From contig NW_024881973.1 in the NCBI RefSeq assembly GCF_019059575.1, positions 434,001 through 498,000 of the forward strand: a stretch of DNA of 64,000 bases, written 5' to 3'. Numbering within the stretch: the first letter of the stretch is position 1; each line of letters begins with the position of its first letter. Below are positions 34,999 through 45,231 of the stretch, piece by piece. The stretch comes from Amphibalanus amphitrite (taxonomy: Eukaryota > Arthropoda > Thecostraca > Balanomorpha > Balanidae). The position numbers were made by a program, and so were the translations under genes. Below the pieces are notes generated by a model. That model saw only the letters and a list, made by a program, of their open reading frames with translations. It made no database searches and was not told where the DNA came from.

Positions 34999-35381
34999 TC
35001 GCGCCAAAATAGCAAACTAAGATGAGAAAAAATAACCGCACCCCGAAATACATACCAAACGATAGAAAATTGATCAAGGAACACGATAGTGAAGGTTTCA
35101 AGTCGATATCTCTCACCGTTTTGCCGCAATCGCCGCCGAAAGTTGAAAAAAAAGTTTATTTTTCCGAAAATTTGACCTTTGACCGGTCAAAAGTAGGTCA
35201 AATGTTGACCTAGGACCAAAAAATATACCACCAATCGCGAGATCTCGGCGAGAGCAATCCGTTGGTCTTTTCCGCTAAGCTCTACGACGCTCCGTTTTCA
35301 AACGCCAAGGGGGGGTCGCACCAACCCCCCCCCCCCTGCATGGGCGAAGGTGGCAGATCGCCGTTTACGGGCGAGGGTTAA

Positions 35382-36403
35382 GCTGGACCAGTGTCTTGGG
35401 CTTGCCTGCGTACACAGTGTCCTTGGCAGCCCCCCCACAGCCAAAAGTCTAGCGGGTTGAGATCAGGGCTGTGGAGAGCCCACTCATGGGCGGTGCCGAG
35501 AGACATGAGGCGAGCGTTGAACAGCTCCTTAAGGCATTCGATACTCTCACGCGCAGTGTGAGGCGGAGCTCCGTCTTGCATGAACCATGCCTGTTGCAGT
35601 TGGTTATCGGTGAGCATATCGGTCAGATCCGCGTAGAATTCCCGGATGACCTCGCGGTAGCGCTCGCCATTGATGGTGACGGTCCGGCCATCTTCTTCGA
35701 ACCAGTAGGGACCGAGGAGGCCGTGAGTGGCGTTGTAGGCCACGAAGGCAGTGACCTTCGGGCCCTTCAGCTGCTTCTCCGTTACTTCTTCCGGTGGTGA
35801 GTTACCCCAGAAAGTGTTGTTGTGGTTGTTCACCGCACCGTTCAGGTGGAAGTGAGCCTCGTCTGAGAACCAGACTCGGTTCACCCACCGCGCGTTCCTC
35901 TCCATCTTGTTGGAGATCCATTGACACATGACTTGCCGCTTTTGCCTGTCCCGATCCGTCCTCTTATGTCTGGTGGATATTATGTACGATGACAGTTTTA
36001 GCTCGTCGCATAGGATGCGTCTTACGCTGGTTTTAGCAAGTCCGAGCTGTTGAGAGCGTCGACGGAGCGACTTCTTGGGACTGGCAATGACGGAATTTCG
36101 CACGGCAGCGATGGTCTCTGGGGACTTTGAAACCGATGCTGGCCTGCCGCTGCTGCCCCTGTGAGTATTCAGGACTGAACCTGTTGTCTCAAAATGGTTA
36201 ACAAACCTTGCAATGAGTTTGTTGCAGGGCAGATCTCGAGTTTCCATGTCACACTCGCGTCGAAGTCGGCGGCGGACGGTGACGTACGATTTCGTCTCGA
36301 ACCATAATCGGACGATTTTGATTTTTTGTTCTGGCGAGAAAACCATCGTAGATTTTGGTGAACCGTTTTGTCCACCAAAATCGACAAGGGTTGTGAGCAA
36401 CAT
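35382..36403 (-). pseudogene. mariner-like transposase, N-terminus to catalytic domain (split gene)
   Basis: This encodes a DDE/D cut-and-paste transposase of the IS630/Tc1/mariner group. The reading opens at 36,403; the second Met (residue 20, MVFSPEQKIKI) is the likelier start. Residues 22-75 look like a DUF4817-type helix-turn-helix and 95-160 like a second DNA-binding region. The catalytic domain shows D181 (WFSDEAHF), D277 (MQDGAPPH) and D313 (HSPDLNPLDFW), with 35 residues between the last two. Just after this, a run of seven C (35,430-35,436) shifts the frame; the other frame continues KDTVYAGKPKTL. The gene is cut at a TTAA (35,378-35,381), and its C-terminus lies at 28,041-28,196. 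It is inactive as it stands, though all three catalytic Asp are kept. Confidence 0.9.
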
Positions 36404-36410
36404 ATCTTAA

Positions 36411-37353
36411 CCCTCGCCCGTAAACGGCGATCTGCCACCTTCGCCCATGCAGGGGGGGGGGGGTTGGTGCGACCCCCCCCCCTTGGCGTTTGAAAACGGA
36501 GCGTCGTAGAGCTTAGCGGAAAAGACCAACGGATTGCTCTCGCCGAGATCTCGCGATTGGTGGTATATTTTTTGGTCCTAGGTCAACATTTGACCTACTT
36601 TTGACCGGTCGAAGGTCAAATTTTCGGAAAAATATACTTTTTTCAACTTTCCGCGGCGATTGCGGCAAAACGGTGGGAGATATCGACTTGAAACCTTCAC
36701 TATCGTGTTCCTTGATCAATTCTCTATCGTTTGGTATGTATTTCGTTTCCCTAGCTCTAAAAATGGCGCGTTGGGAGCGCCGGAAGTCGGCAAGGTCACA
36801 GTCGGCGGCAGAAATTCGAAAAATCAAAATTTAAATTTTTGAAATCTGATTGTATTTTTGGATTTGGAAGGTCCATTTGCTCCCTATAAAAGCTAATATT
36901 GCTGCATATTCCCATTGAGGTGACAAGAATTAGCAAAATAGTGGTTCGGGCGCTTTTCAAAAATAGTACCGGACGCTGTTCCTCTTGTGACGTCATAGCT
37001 CCGTGACCTGACCTGACCCGGTCAAGTTTCTTATACCATATGATAGCCAATACTTGCCCCAACATGCATGGGAAGTTTCATCACGATCCATCAACCGATG
37101 TCCGTACCACCGGCAGGAAACCTCGGGCGTTGGCACTCAGTTTGTGAAAATCCGGCCGGAGGCTGTTCCCTTTGTGACGTCATAACTCCGTGACCTGACA
37201 TGACCCGGTCAATTTTTTTTATCAAAAGATGCGCAAGGTTTGCCCCATAAGGTACCCAAAATTTGGCGGCGCTGCGCGCCGCCGTTTTTGCACTATTTCC
37301 GAAAAACCTCAGGGGGGGGGGTTGCACCAACCCCCCCCCTACATGGGCGAGGG
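36411..37353. mobile_element. TTAA-type (piggyBac-like) MITE, family II copy 3
   Basis: The flanks are TTAA at 36,407-36,410 and 37,354-37,357, the latter shared with the next element. It is an inverted copy of 29,383-35,377 minus its insertion, so the two stand as inverted repeats around the transposase part. The G-run/GGTTGGTGC/C-run hairpin is at 36,452-36,482, with CRE-like TGACGTCA near 36,988 and 37,177. Confidence 0.9.
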
Positions 37354-37357
37354 TTAA

Positions 37358-38394
37358 CCCTCGCCGGACCTATTGGTTTTCTACATACGCGCCGGCCGAG
37401 GGGGGGGGGGCGGGTACGACCCCCCCCTCGCCGTTTCGCCCCTGGTGGAGCTAGCGCGTCGCGGAAAAAAACGAGCGTGTGCGCCGTTACGAGACGCAGA
37501 GATTGGTACCCGATTTTAAGGTCCTAGGTCAACCGGTGACCTCTGAGGTCAGGTCAAGTGCCCCAAGGTACGGTTCAGTTTTTGGTGAATAACTTCGCAA
37601 AAAACGGCCGCAGAGCGCCGATGTTGGAAGCATCGTGTTCGTCTCGCTCAGGCGCGTCGAATGATATACTTTTTGTCCGGGTCAGGTCAATTTGGGGTGT
37701 TGACCTCAGGTCAAGGTCAGGTCAGCACCTCCAGGTCACGAAGTTGGTCGAAAGGGGTCATGTCGCATATCATTCGATTCGGCAGGTCTTCCTGAGTCCA
37801 TTGGTGGCTTTCCCGACTCGCTAGCTCAATTTGATCAAGAGTTATTGACGAAAAACTAATATGACCTTGATGACGTCATAAATGACGTCACGCAAGGTCA
37901 ACATTGCAAAAGTGACGCATCTAACCTTGCAAGAAGTGCATCAAATCACGATTCTGTGTGCTTGAGATAGTTGGAGATCGTTCCCGGCGCCAGAATAGCA
38001 GTTTGAATTTTTCCCCATTGACTTATAATGGTGAGGTCACGAAAATGACCTGACCTCATATGACCTTTAGGAAAAATCCGAGATATACAAGTTGTGGGAC
38101 TCATAATGGATACTAGATCCTGCAAGTTTCATTTCCCTGTGACATCTCCTCTGGCAGTGAGGGCGCTGCGAAGTTGCGACATCTGAAGACCGTGCAGAGG
38201 TTCACTTATGACGTCATAGGTCAGTGACCTGACCTGACCCAAAAATGCGGTTGGTGTCAAAAGATCCGGCTTGGATCAAAGGTCAGGTATGCCAAGTTTC
38301 AGCTCTCTATCGCCAGCGTGTGCGGAGCTATCGCGAAAAAACCCTATGGGGGGGGGGGGGCGGCACCCGCCCCCCCCCCCTCGGCCGGCGAGGG
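37358..38394. mobile_element. TTAA-type (piggyBac-like) MITE, family III copy 1
   Basis: The flanks are TTAA at 37,354-37,357 and 38,395-38,398. The ends are CCCTCGCCGGACC and GGCCGGCGAGGG, with GCGGGTACGACCC- and GCGGCACCCGCC-type hairpins between G- and C-runs. The interior has AGGTCA runs, TGACGTCA sites at 37,871 and 37,884, and the CCATTGACTTATAATGG block at about 38,014. It is the same family as 40,950-41,971 and 50,251-51,279. Confidence 0.9.
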
Positions 38395-38472
38395 TTAAGC
38401 CAAACTATTTCGGACAATTTTTACGGAAATCGCACGTGACTAAAATCGTGACACTTTTTTCGGAACACCCGG

Positions 38473-39181
38473 TACTACGGTATAGTTCACCACCTGAGCA
38501 ACATTTTTATGTATTTTTTATCCATGGCGGATAAAAATTGGACTCGGGATCTGGCCATGGAAGAAAAAAAATATTGGTCAGTGTAAGCACGGATTTTCGT
38601 GGAAACTAGCACAGTATGAAAAATACGCAGTTTACATCAAAATGTCGCTATACTACGCTGTAGCTCACTATCTGAGCAACATATCTATGTATTTGTTATC
38701 CATGACGGATAAAAATTGGACCTGGGATCTGGCCATGGAAGAAAAAATGTTGGTCAGTGTAAGCACGGATTTTCGTGGAAATGAGCACAGTATGAAAAAA
38801 TAGGGTAGTTACATAAAAATGCCGCTATACTACGCTGTAGATCACCATCTGAGCAACATATTTATGCATTTTTTATCCATAGCGGATAAAAATTGGACCT
38901 GGGATCTGGCCATGGAAGAAAAAAATATTGGTCAGTGTATGCACGGATTTTCGTGGAAACTAGCACAGTATGAAAAAATAGGCAGCTTACATAAAAATGT
39001 CGCTATACTACGCTGTAGCCCACTAACTGAGCAACACATCTCTGCACTTTTTATCCATAGGAGAGAAAAATTCGACCTGGGATCGGGACATGGAAGAAAA
39101 AATATTTGCACCACCAAATGAAATTAAGATACATCACTCCCGTTATACTTGTATTGAGTCTGTCATGAAACAATGTCGCTA
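38473..39181. repeat. Tandem array, about 177-bp unit, four copies
   Basis: Units begin near 38,473, 38,651, 38,828 and 39,006 with TACTACG, then a CTGAGCAACA segment, TTATCCAT, AAAATT(G/C)GAC and ATGTCGCTA. Spacing is 176-178 bases; the last unit is diverged in its second half. A partial unit at about 27,785-27,860, left of the mariner-like element, shows that the array was split by it. Confidence 0.9.
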
Positions 39182-39682
39182 TACTACGGCAAACAGCATG
39201 ACATCTCGCATATATTGAGACATATTTTGACAATGTAATGTAGGTATAATACAATTTGGAATGTTGTTAAACATTTTATCTTCTCCTGCCAAATCCCGGT
39301 GCCAATTCTCCCCGAATATTGGTAAAAATACGTCAGGGTGAACGTATATTACTGAATTTAATTGCATTATATCGCATTTTTCAGTTTATCGTTAAGTCTC
39401 CACACAGGGACGTTTTCATCTGAAGTTTGCCGCCGGAGCCACCGCGAGGCCTAGTTGCACGAGTAGCCGATAGTCGGCGCCACCGTCGCACTCGGCCGCA
39501 GCCAGTATACTGCCAAAATGGAGCTATTATGATATCGCTCGTTGGTAACTGAGTTTGCCGTGCTTCATAAATGATCGCCGCATAGAGAAACAACCGTTTA
39601 ATGAAGAAAATGACTTATATTTTACTCATAATAACAATCTGAACCCCAATGTCCGCTTCTATATGGAGTTTGGCGCATAACG

Positions 39683-40370
39683 GAACCAAGTGCAAAACGA
39701 TGACACCAACAGAAGACTCGAACAACGTACGAACCAAGCACACGGAGATGAGACCGACAGAAGACACGAACGACGCGCGAACCAAGCAAACGGCGACGAT
39801 GCCAACAGAAGAGACGAACAACATGCGAACAAAGCACACAAAGATGACACGAGAAGAAAAGGCAACAAAAAATAGAGATGGATTTCGGTCCCAAATTCGA
39901 AAAATATTGATATCATAGTAAGAGCACTTGAAAAGTCAGATATCAAAGAAGCTACAGTAACAGGAAAGAAAACTCAAGATTTAGTCAAGCACCATGAAAC
40001 CAAAAAAAAATATACCAGTGATGAAAAAAGTGTAGTTTACGAAATACCCTGCAAAGGGTGCCAAAGAACGTACGTTGGGAAGACGGGAAGGTGGGTGTAA
40101 GTTCGTTTGAAGGAACACAGAAGCGATGTAAAATTTCACCGAACATCAAATGCAATAGTACTGCACATAGAAAAGCATGACCACTTACCTGACTGGGACG
40201 GTACGAAGATATTAGAAAACAACATAAAGAAAGGTACAAGGAAGGTCCTGGAAGCAGCCCACATCATCACACGTGATACGTTTAACAGTAGGAGCGGATT
40301 TATCACATGGTCGTCAATGGCAGCAAAATCGGTGGTAGACCAGCAGAAGAAGAAAACACGCGGCTGATTA
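39683..40370 (+). mobile_element. Penelope-like element, plus copy: linker and GIY-YIG endonuclease part
   Basis: A repetitive basic linker (units resembling DDTNRRLEQRTNQA) runs to about 39,890. Then follows a GIY-YIG-type segment, VVYEIPCKGCQRTYVGKTGR, at 40,027-40,086, with RLKEHRSDV downstream. A reverse transcriptase followed by GIY-YIG is diagnostic of Penelope-like elements. Coding is interrupted by at least one internal stop, so the copy is dead. Sequence to about 40,640 may be its 3' tail. Confidence 0.85.
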
Positions 40371-40945
40371 ATTTCAAAGAAATTTTAGACGGTTACAGCG
40401 ATTGTTATACTCATTTGCACAGTGATCAAGGTTCCATGAACCGAAAGCTTTGTGTGTCTTTTTGAATATATTTGAATGCATTTGTAATAATTTGGTTTAT
40501 TATTTACATCATCATCCAACCTGTCATGGATACTCAACTTACAAAGCATGCTTATATGTAGATGACTGATGATGATTCTATCCATTACAGTATGATCCGC
40601 ACTCAGCAGCTTCCGAAAACTAAAATGCCTCAATTTTCCTCAAATTATATTCGTTTATCACTCAAAAACAAGACAAGAAATGCATAAAGGTAGGTGCCAT
40701 GGAAAAAAAAAACACATACAAGTTACATATTTTGCATGTACCATCCTTTCACAGCATCATCATATAGAAACACACCACGACGTCCACGCAGAGCACTGAA
40801 GCAGGGGCTCTGCCGCATTGGGTTCGTACAGAGCACAGAGGTCAGATCTTGAAAAAAACTCTAGCGCTTTCTTCAGTCACTTTATATTTCTCTCAAGATA
40901 TTACATTGGCTTTTCACCACTCCACAAAACAACCAGATTGAAGCT
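40371..40945. other. Non-coding stretch after the Penelope-like copy
   Basis: AT-rich, with no domain-bearing reading frame and no clear repeat. Part of it may be the Penelope 3' untranslated region and the rest host intron. A short A-rich run lies at about 40,706-40,715. Confidence 0.5.
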
Positions 40946-40949
40946 TTAA

Positions 40950-41971
40950 GCCTCGCCGGCCGAGGGGGGTGGAGGGGCGGGTGCCGCCCCCCATAGGTTT
41001 TTTTCGCGATAGCTCCGAACACGCTGCCGATAGAGAGCTGAAACTTGGCATATCTGACCATTGATTAAAGCTGCATCTTTTGACACCAACCACATTTTTG
41101 GGGCAGGTCAGGTCACAACTATGACGTCATAAGTGAACCTCTGCACGGTCTTCAGATGTCGCAACTTCGCAACGCCCTCACTGCCAGAGGAGATGTCACA
41201 GGGAAATGAAACTTGCAGGTTCTAGTATCCATTATGAGTCTCATAACTTGTGTATCACCAATTTTTCCTAAAGGTCATACGAGGTCACATCATTTTCGTG
41301 ACCTCACCAATCACCATTATAACTTATAAGTCAATGGGGAAAAATGAAAAAATGCTATTCTGGCGCCGGGAACGATCTCCAACTATCTCATGCACACAGA
41401 ATCGTGATTTGATGCACTCCTTGCAAGGTTAGATGCGTCACTTTTGCAATGTTGACCTTGCGTAACGTCATTTATGACGTCATCAAGGTCATATTAGTTT
41501 TTCGTCAATAACTCCCGATCTAATTGAGCTAGCGAGTCGAGAAAGCCACCGATGGACTCAGGAAGACCTGAATCGAATGATATGCGACATGACCTCTTTT
41601 GACCAACTTCGTGACCTGGGGGTGCTGACCTGACCTTGACCGGAGGTCAACACCCTAAGTTGCTTTGACCCGAACAAAAAGTATGCATGAACACGATGCT
41701 GCCAAAATCGCGGCTCTGCGGCCGTTTTCTTGCGAAGTTATTCACCAAAAACTGAACCGTACCTTGGGGCTCTTGACCTGACCTCAGAGGTCACCAGTTG
41801 ACCTAGGACCTTAAAATCAGGTACCAATCTCTGCGTCTCGTAACGGCGCACACGCTTGTTTTTTTTTTCGCGACGCGCTAGCTCCACCAGGGGCGAAACG
41901 GCGAGGGGGAGTTGTACCCGCCCCCCCCCTCGGCCGGCGCGTATGTAGAAAACCAATAGGTCCGGCGAGGG
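40950..41971. mobile_element. TTAA-type (piggyBac-like) MITE, family III copy 2
   Basis: The flanks are TTAA at 40,946-40,949 and 41,972-41,975. The ends are GCCTCGCCGGCCG (one change from CCC) and GGTCCGGCGAGGG. It is reversed relative to copy 1, with the same core motifs, and lies 41 bases from the next TTAA element. It is non-coding. Confidence 0.9.
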
Positions 41972-42020
41972 TTAAGAGGATAAGCTTTTGTGCCTGATGC
42001 ATTTTATTTCGAGTTGTTAA

Positions 42021-43020
42021 CCCGCGCACCGACGGGGGGGGCGGATATCCGCCCCCCCTGAGGTTTTTCGCGAATAGCGGGAAAACCGCGGCGCGTAGCG
42101 CCGCGAAATTTGATATGACTATAACCCCATCAATTTTACACATGGTGTGCAAGTTTGAACCTCCTACCTTTTAAGGTCAGGTCACCAGGTCACTTTGAAT
42201 GACCCAACCTCAAGTCACTTTTTTGCAAATTTGTCACCGTGCCACAGCTACAGTAGATGTCGGAGGCCTTTGAAAGTCGCAGGATATTATTAGGTCATTA
42301 GTAGCTACAATTTATTTATCTCGGAATTTTGATATCGGTGACCTAAGGTCAGGTCAATTTCGCGACCTCCCCATTATAAGTCAATGGGGGAAAAATCAAC
42401 TCCCTGTTTTTACCACTAAAACGGGTCGGAATGGCCCCATATACTTAACATGACTTCATATACGATCAACCTTCACTACCTTGAGGTCTGTTTTGCTGTT
42501 GGGCAGCTGTGAGGTCATGTGACGTCATCAAAGGTCACCAAAGGTTTTTGGCCAATAACTCCGTACAGGAACAAGATACAGCCGCGTGGATGGTCTCATT
42601 GTGTTCAGCTCGTCAAGACGCATCGAATGATATACATGATGACCTCGAGATCACGTGACCTGAGGGCAACCTTTGACCTTGACCTTTTGAGGTCAACATA
42701 TATATCATTCGATGCGGATTGACGAGAGGATCACGATGATGCCCTTAGTTTGTTCCTATCTTGACTAATTCGAAAGTTATTCGAGAAAAACTCTCTCCAT
42801 ATCTAGCGCCGCCATTTTGACTTTTTCGACCCCTGTGACGTCATCTTTGACCTGACCTGAAAATGACCTAGTAAAAATTGTAGATCTTGGCCGTGCGTAT
42901 CCGATGCCGTTTACCGCTTGTCGCTATCTTGCTTCGTTCTCGAGATCTCAGGGGGGGGGGCGGTCATCCGCCCCCCCCCCGTCGGTGCGAAGTTGGCGCA
43001 GACACCCGTCGGTGCGCGGG
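42021..43020. mobile_element. TTAA-type (piggyBac-like) MITE, family I copy 2
   Basis: The flanks are TTAA at 42,017-42,020 and 43,021-43,024. It matches 4,643-5,633 end to end in the same direction. It additionally keeps the complete CGGCGCGTAGCGCCG hairpin at about 42,090, part of which is missing from copy 1. Confidence 0.9.
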
Positions 43021-43024
43021 TTAA

Positions 43025-43646
43025 AATGAAACACTCGAATCTACCCTTGAAAATTGTTGGCATTTGAATATTAACATCACGATTTTCCTGATCAACAAAC
43101 AAACTATTCAAACCTCACCCATATGACAACTTGGCGAAGTTGATAAATCTTGCTGTCTTATAAAAAGCAAATATTCAATTTGTTTCCATTGTTGTCATGT
43201 ATCTACTTCACGAGAAGGTATTATTAAGATACCTACCTATGGTATAATTGCACTTCAGACTCCAATAACATCCTCCTAGATCCAAATCCAATGCCAAGCA
43301 TCCAAATCTTGTGGCAAGGCCCTAAAAACAACAGAAAAAAAAAAACAAAAACAGACAAGGCCCTAAGGTCTTGTGAAAATCGTCAGTGCGGCGAAATTTC
43401 CCAAGGCTGCTCTTTGTTTACATTTTAGTAATGGGCCAACTTGACCGCCCAAGTACTTATTTTGCCTAAGTACAATTTTGTCAATTTTGAAACGGCTAAA
43501 GCTCGCAAAGTGTAGTACATACCAATTTGAATTTTATGCATATCGCTAGAATCGGCAGAGTTTGGGGAGTTCATTAATAGGCAATTTATGCCGATTACCG
43601 TTAATTTTGAAACCCTGATAATCCCTTAAAGCATGTTAAGTTGAAG
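43025..43646. other. Intron-like host sequence
   Basis: AT-rich sequence with no supported reading frame, transposon tips or tandem repeat, apart from an A-rich run at about 43,330-43,345. It lies upstream of the KEN-domain exon. Confidence 0.5.
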
Positions 43647-43650
43647 TTAA

Positions 43651-44839
43651 CCCGGCAGGCGGTGGGCCTACCAGCCACCTTCCGCGCGGTGGGGTGGGGG
43701 GCATTTTTTGCCCCCCCCCCGTATCTCCGAAACTACTGGGCGGATCCGGAAAATTCAAACGGCGTTCGATAGCCCTGTCAAATTTGTCAAGAGAAACCAA
43801 ATTCCATTGACCTCGGGGTCACCGATGACGTCACAGGTCAGGTCAAAGATAAAATGTTTTACCGTTCACGGGGCTTCTAGGGAAAGCGCTATAACACCGA
43901 GTAAAACGCATTTTGTCGAAAATCAGCGATAAGGCGTCAGTTGTCTAGTGCATATGTTGCTATTAGAGGTCACTGGTCATGCCAGGTCAGGTCACAGGTC
44001 AGGTCACCAAAGGTCACCAAGGGTCACCACATGAGCCCAGCTTTACTAAGGTTATGCGATGCATGTTTTATGGCCAGTTTTTCATTTCCAACTCAATGGT
44101 GTTGGTTATACGGCCATCAGGTACGGTTTAGGTCACTTTCTGGTGGAGGTCAGGTCAAGGTCAGTTCAAAAAAGGTCAAATTTCAAAGTTGATATTTTGC
44201 ATAAAATGGGTATCGATTCGATGCAGCTCGTCACGGGGAGTCTAATGGTGGTCTTGGTTTTGCGTTACGAGGTCTAGAATTGCTAAAAATGAGTTTAAAA
44301 ATTTGAGGTCATCAATTTTGAACAGTTTTTTCGCTATAACATGGCCAAAAAAAGAGGTATCGATTTTAAATTTGGTATGTAGATAGAAGGCGGTAGGGAC
44401 TATCACATATATTCCGTTTTTCGAAATTCAATTTTTTTTTTGGAATTTTTGGCTATTATATTCAAAAAATCTATTTTTTTTATTTTTGGGGGTCAAAATC
44501 CAAACATTTCCAAAAACCGAAATAGCAGTTTTGTAGCCCTATTGATCCCACACCTCTTATGTCGAAACATTTTTCTGTATCTCTAAAGCTGTAGGCCTGA
44601 CAGCTCTTCCCGCGAAACCTTTTTTTGGGGTCGAAAATGGCAAAAATGACGTCATTCTGACGTCATTAGCGGCCAACCTATCATAGCCTTTGGAAAAAAT
44701 TTTGGTCACCATGTGCGCTAGCTGCTCCCGGGAGGGTACTGAAAGTTTGGTGACGATCGGCGCAGCGGTTCTCGAGATATATTGAAAAAAAACTAGAGAG
44801 GGGGGGGGGGCAAAAAAATGCCCCCCACCGCCTGGAAGG
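43651..44839. mobile_element. TTAA-type (piggyBac-like) MITE, family VII
   Basis: The flanks are TTAA at 43,647-43,650 and 44,840-44,843. The ends are CCCGGCAGGCGGTGGG and CCCACCGCCTGGAAGG, with a GGGCATTTTTTGCCC-type hairpin at each end. AGGTCA direct repeats lie at 43,985-44,030, and TGACGTCA-type sites at 43,826 and 44,646-44,665. It shares an inner stretch (TTTGGTATGTAG followed by a long A/T-rich part) with family E, so the two are distant relatives. Confidence 0.85.
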
Positions 44840-44929
44840 TTAACAAGATAACTATTTTCGAAAAACATAACCGACTCAGGTCTCCAGGAAGAAGGATAGC
44901 CTTATATGCATACCTGTCTTTGTTTTCAG

Positions 44930-45124
44930 GCCATTAGTGACCTCATCACGGCAAAAGACGAAGAGCTGAAAACGGCTGTCAATGAAGATCCCACTCGGGT
45001 TTTCGAGGAGGACCAAGGCAAACCCAAGGACTGGAGGGAACTAATCGACCGCTCACTGGACAAAGGCTCCTTCAAGAGCTACAAGACGACCACATCTGAG
45101 CTGCTACGGTTGGTTCGAAATAAG
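44930..45124 (+). CDS. Host exon encoding part of an IRE1/RNase L-type KEN ribonuclease domain
   Basis: This is a 195-bp open exon (65 codons, phase 0 at both ends) bounded by TGTTTTCAG and GTGAGG. The translation matches the KEN domain that follows the kinase domain in IRE1 and RNase L. That domain cleaves RNA after dimerisation; in IRE1 it acts on the cytosolic side of the ER during the unfolded protein response. The DWRELIDRSL segment (residues 34-43) corresponds to DWRE in IRE1. KSYKTTTSELLRLVRNK (49-65) carries the Tyr (51) and the Arg-Asn pair (63-64) that are catalytic in the family. The catalytic His normally follows a few residues later and would lie in the next exon, which was not found here. 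An ankyrin-type RNase L-like relative is possible. The gene reads on the plus strand through TE-filled introns. Confidence 0.75.
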
Positions 45125-45231
45125 GTGAGGGTCGGAGACACGCAAGTCTCCTGACTTTTTTATTTTAGTCGCATGGCGCTAATTACTACCATGATTCACA
45201 ACATGATGAACCGTAAAGTGAGGCTTTTTAA

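Larger units (their letters stand above)
29999..35043. mobile_element. Unclassified element H, 8-bp target duplication, GGGTGC ends
   Basis: The terminal inverted repeats are GGGTGCAGTTATTTTTTT and GGGTGCGGTTATTTTTTC, with a shared CATCTTAGTTT segment further in. The flanks are a perfect 8-bp duplication, CGAAATAC, at 29,991-29,998 and 35,044-35,051; the intact family II copy at 49,440-49,450 has a single CGAAATAC there. GG ends plus an 8-bp duplication would suit Merlin-like elements, but hAT or P cannot be excluded. Without the nested TTAA element it is about 3.9 kb. No transposase was recognised, so it is either non-autonomous or carries genes not identified here. Confidence 0.8.
29383..35377. 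mobile_element. TTAA-type (piggyBac-like) MITE, family II copy 2, with a 5-kb insertion
   Basis: The flanks are TTAA at 29,379-29,382 and 35,378-35,381. The left end is CCCTCGCCCATGTAGG and the right end ACGGGCGAGGG. Its own sequence is 29,383-29,998 and 35,052-35,377, about 940 bp, matching 48,832-49,772. The gap is element H, flanked by CGAAATAC on both sides. Confidence 0.9.
27861..38472. mobile_element. mariner-like (IS630/Tc1/mariner) element, split at two TTAA sites
   Basis: The tips are CAGGGTGTTCCG at 27,861 and CGGAACACCCGG ending at 38,472, with matching inner sequence GTGTCAC. The flanks are TA (27,859-27,860; 38,473-38,474) within the 177-bp satellite. Native parts are 27,861-28,196, 35,382-36,410 and 38,399-38,472, about 1.44 kb in all, a normal size for the group. 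The gaps are two pairs of TTAA elements (28,197-35,377 and 36,411-38,394), each inserted exactly at a TTAA. Confidence 0.85.
27710..39682. mobile_element. Satellite-bearing element L inserted in the Penelope plus copy
   Basis: CGTTATGCGCCA at 27,710 is mirrored by TGGCGCATAACG ending at 39,682. Outside both edges lies Penelope linker sequence that is continuous in the minus copy (about 10,650-10,690). The target duplication is unclear. Its own sequence includes a GC-rich left end (27,710-27,790), a tandem array of about 177-bp units, and a right end (39,183-39,682) without recognised genes. The mariner-like element at 27,861-38,472 sits in the array. Confidence 0.65.
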
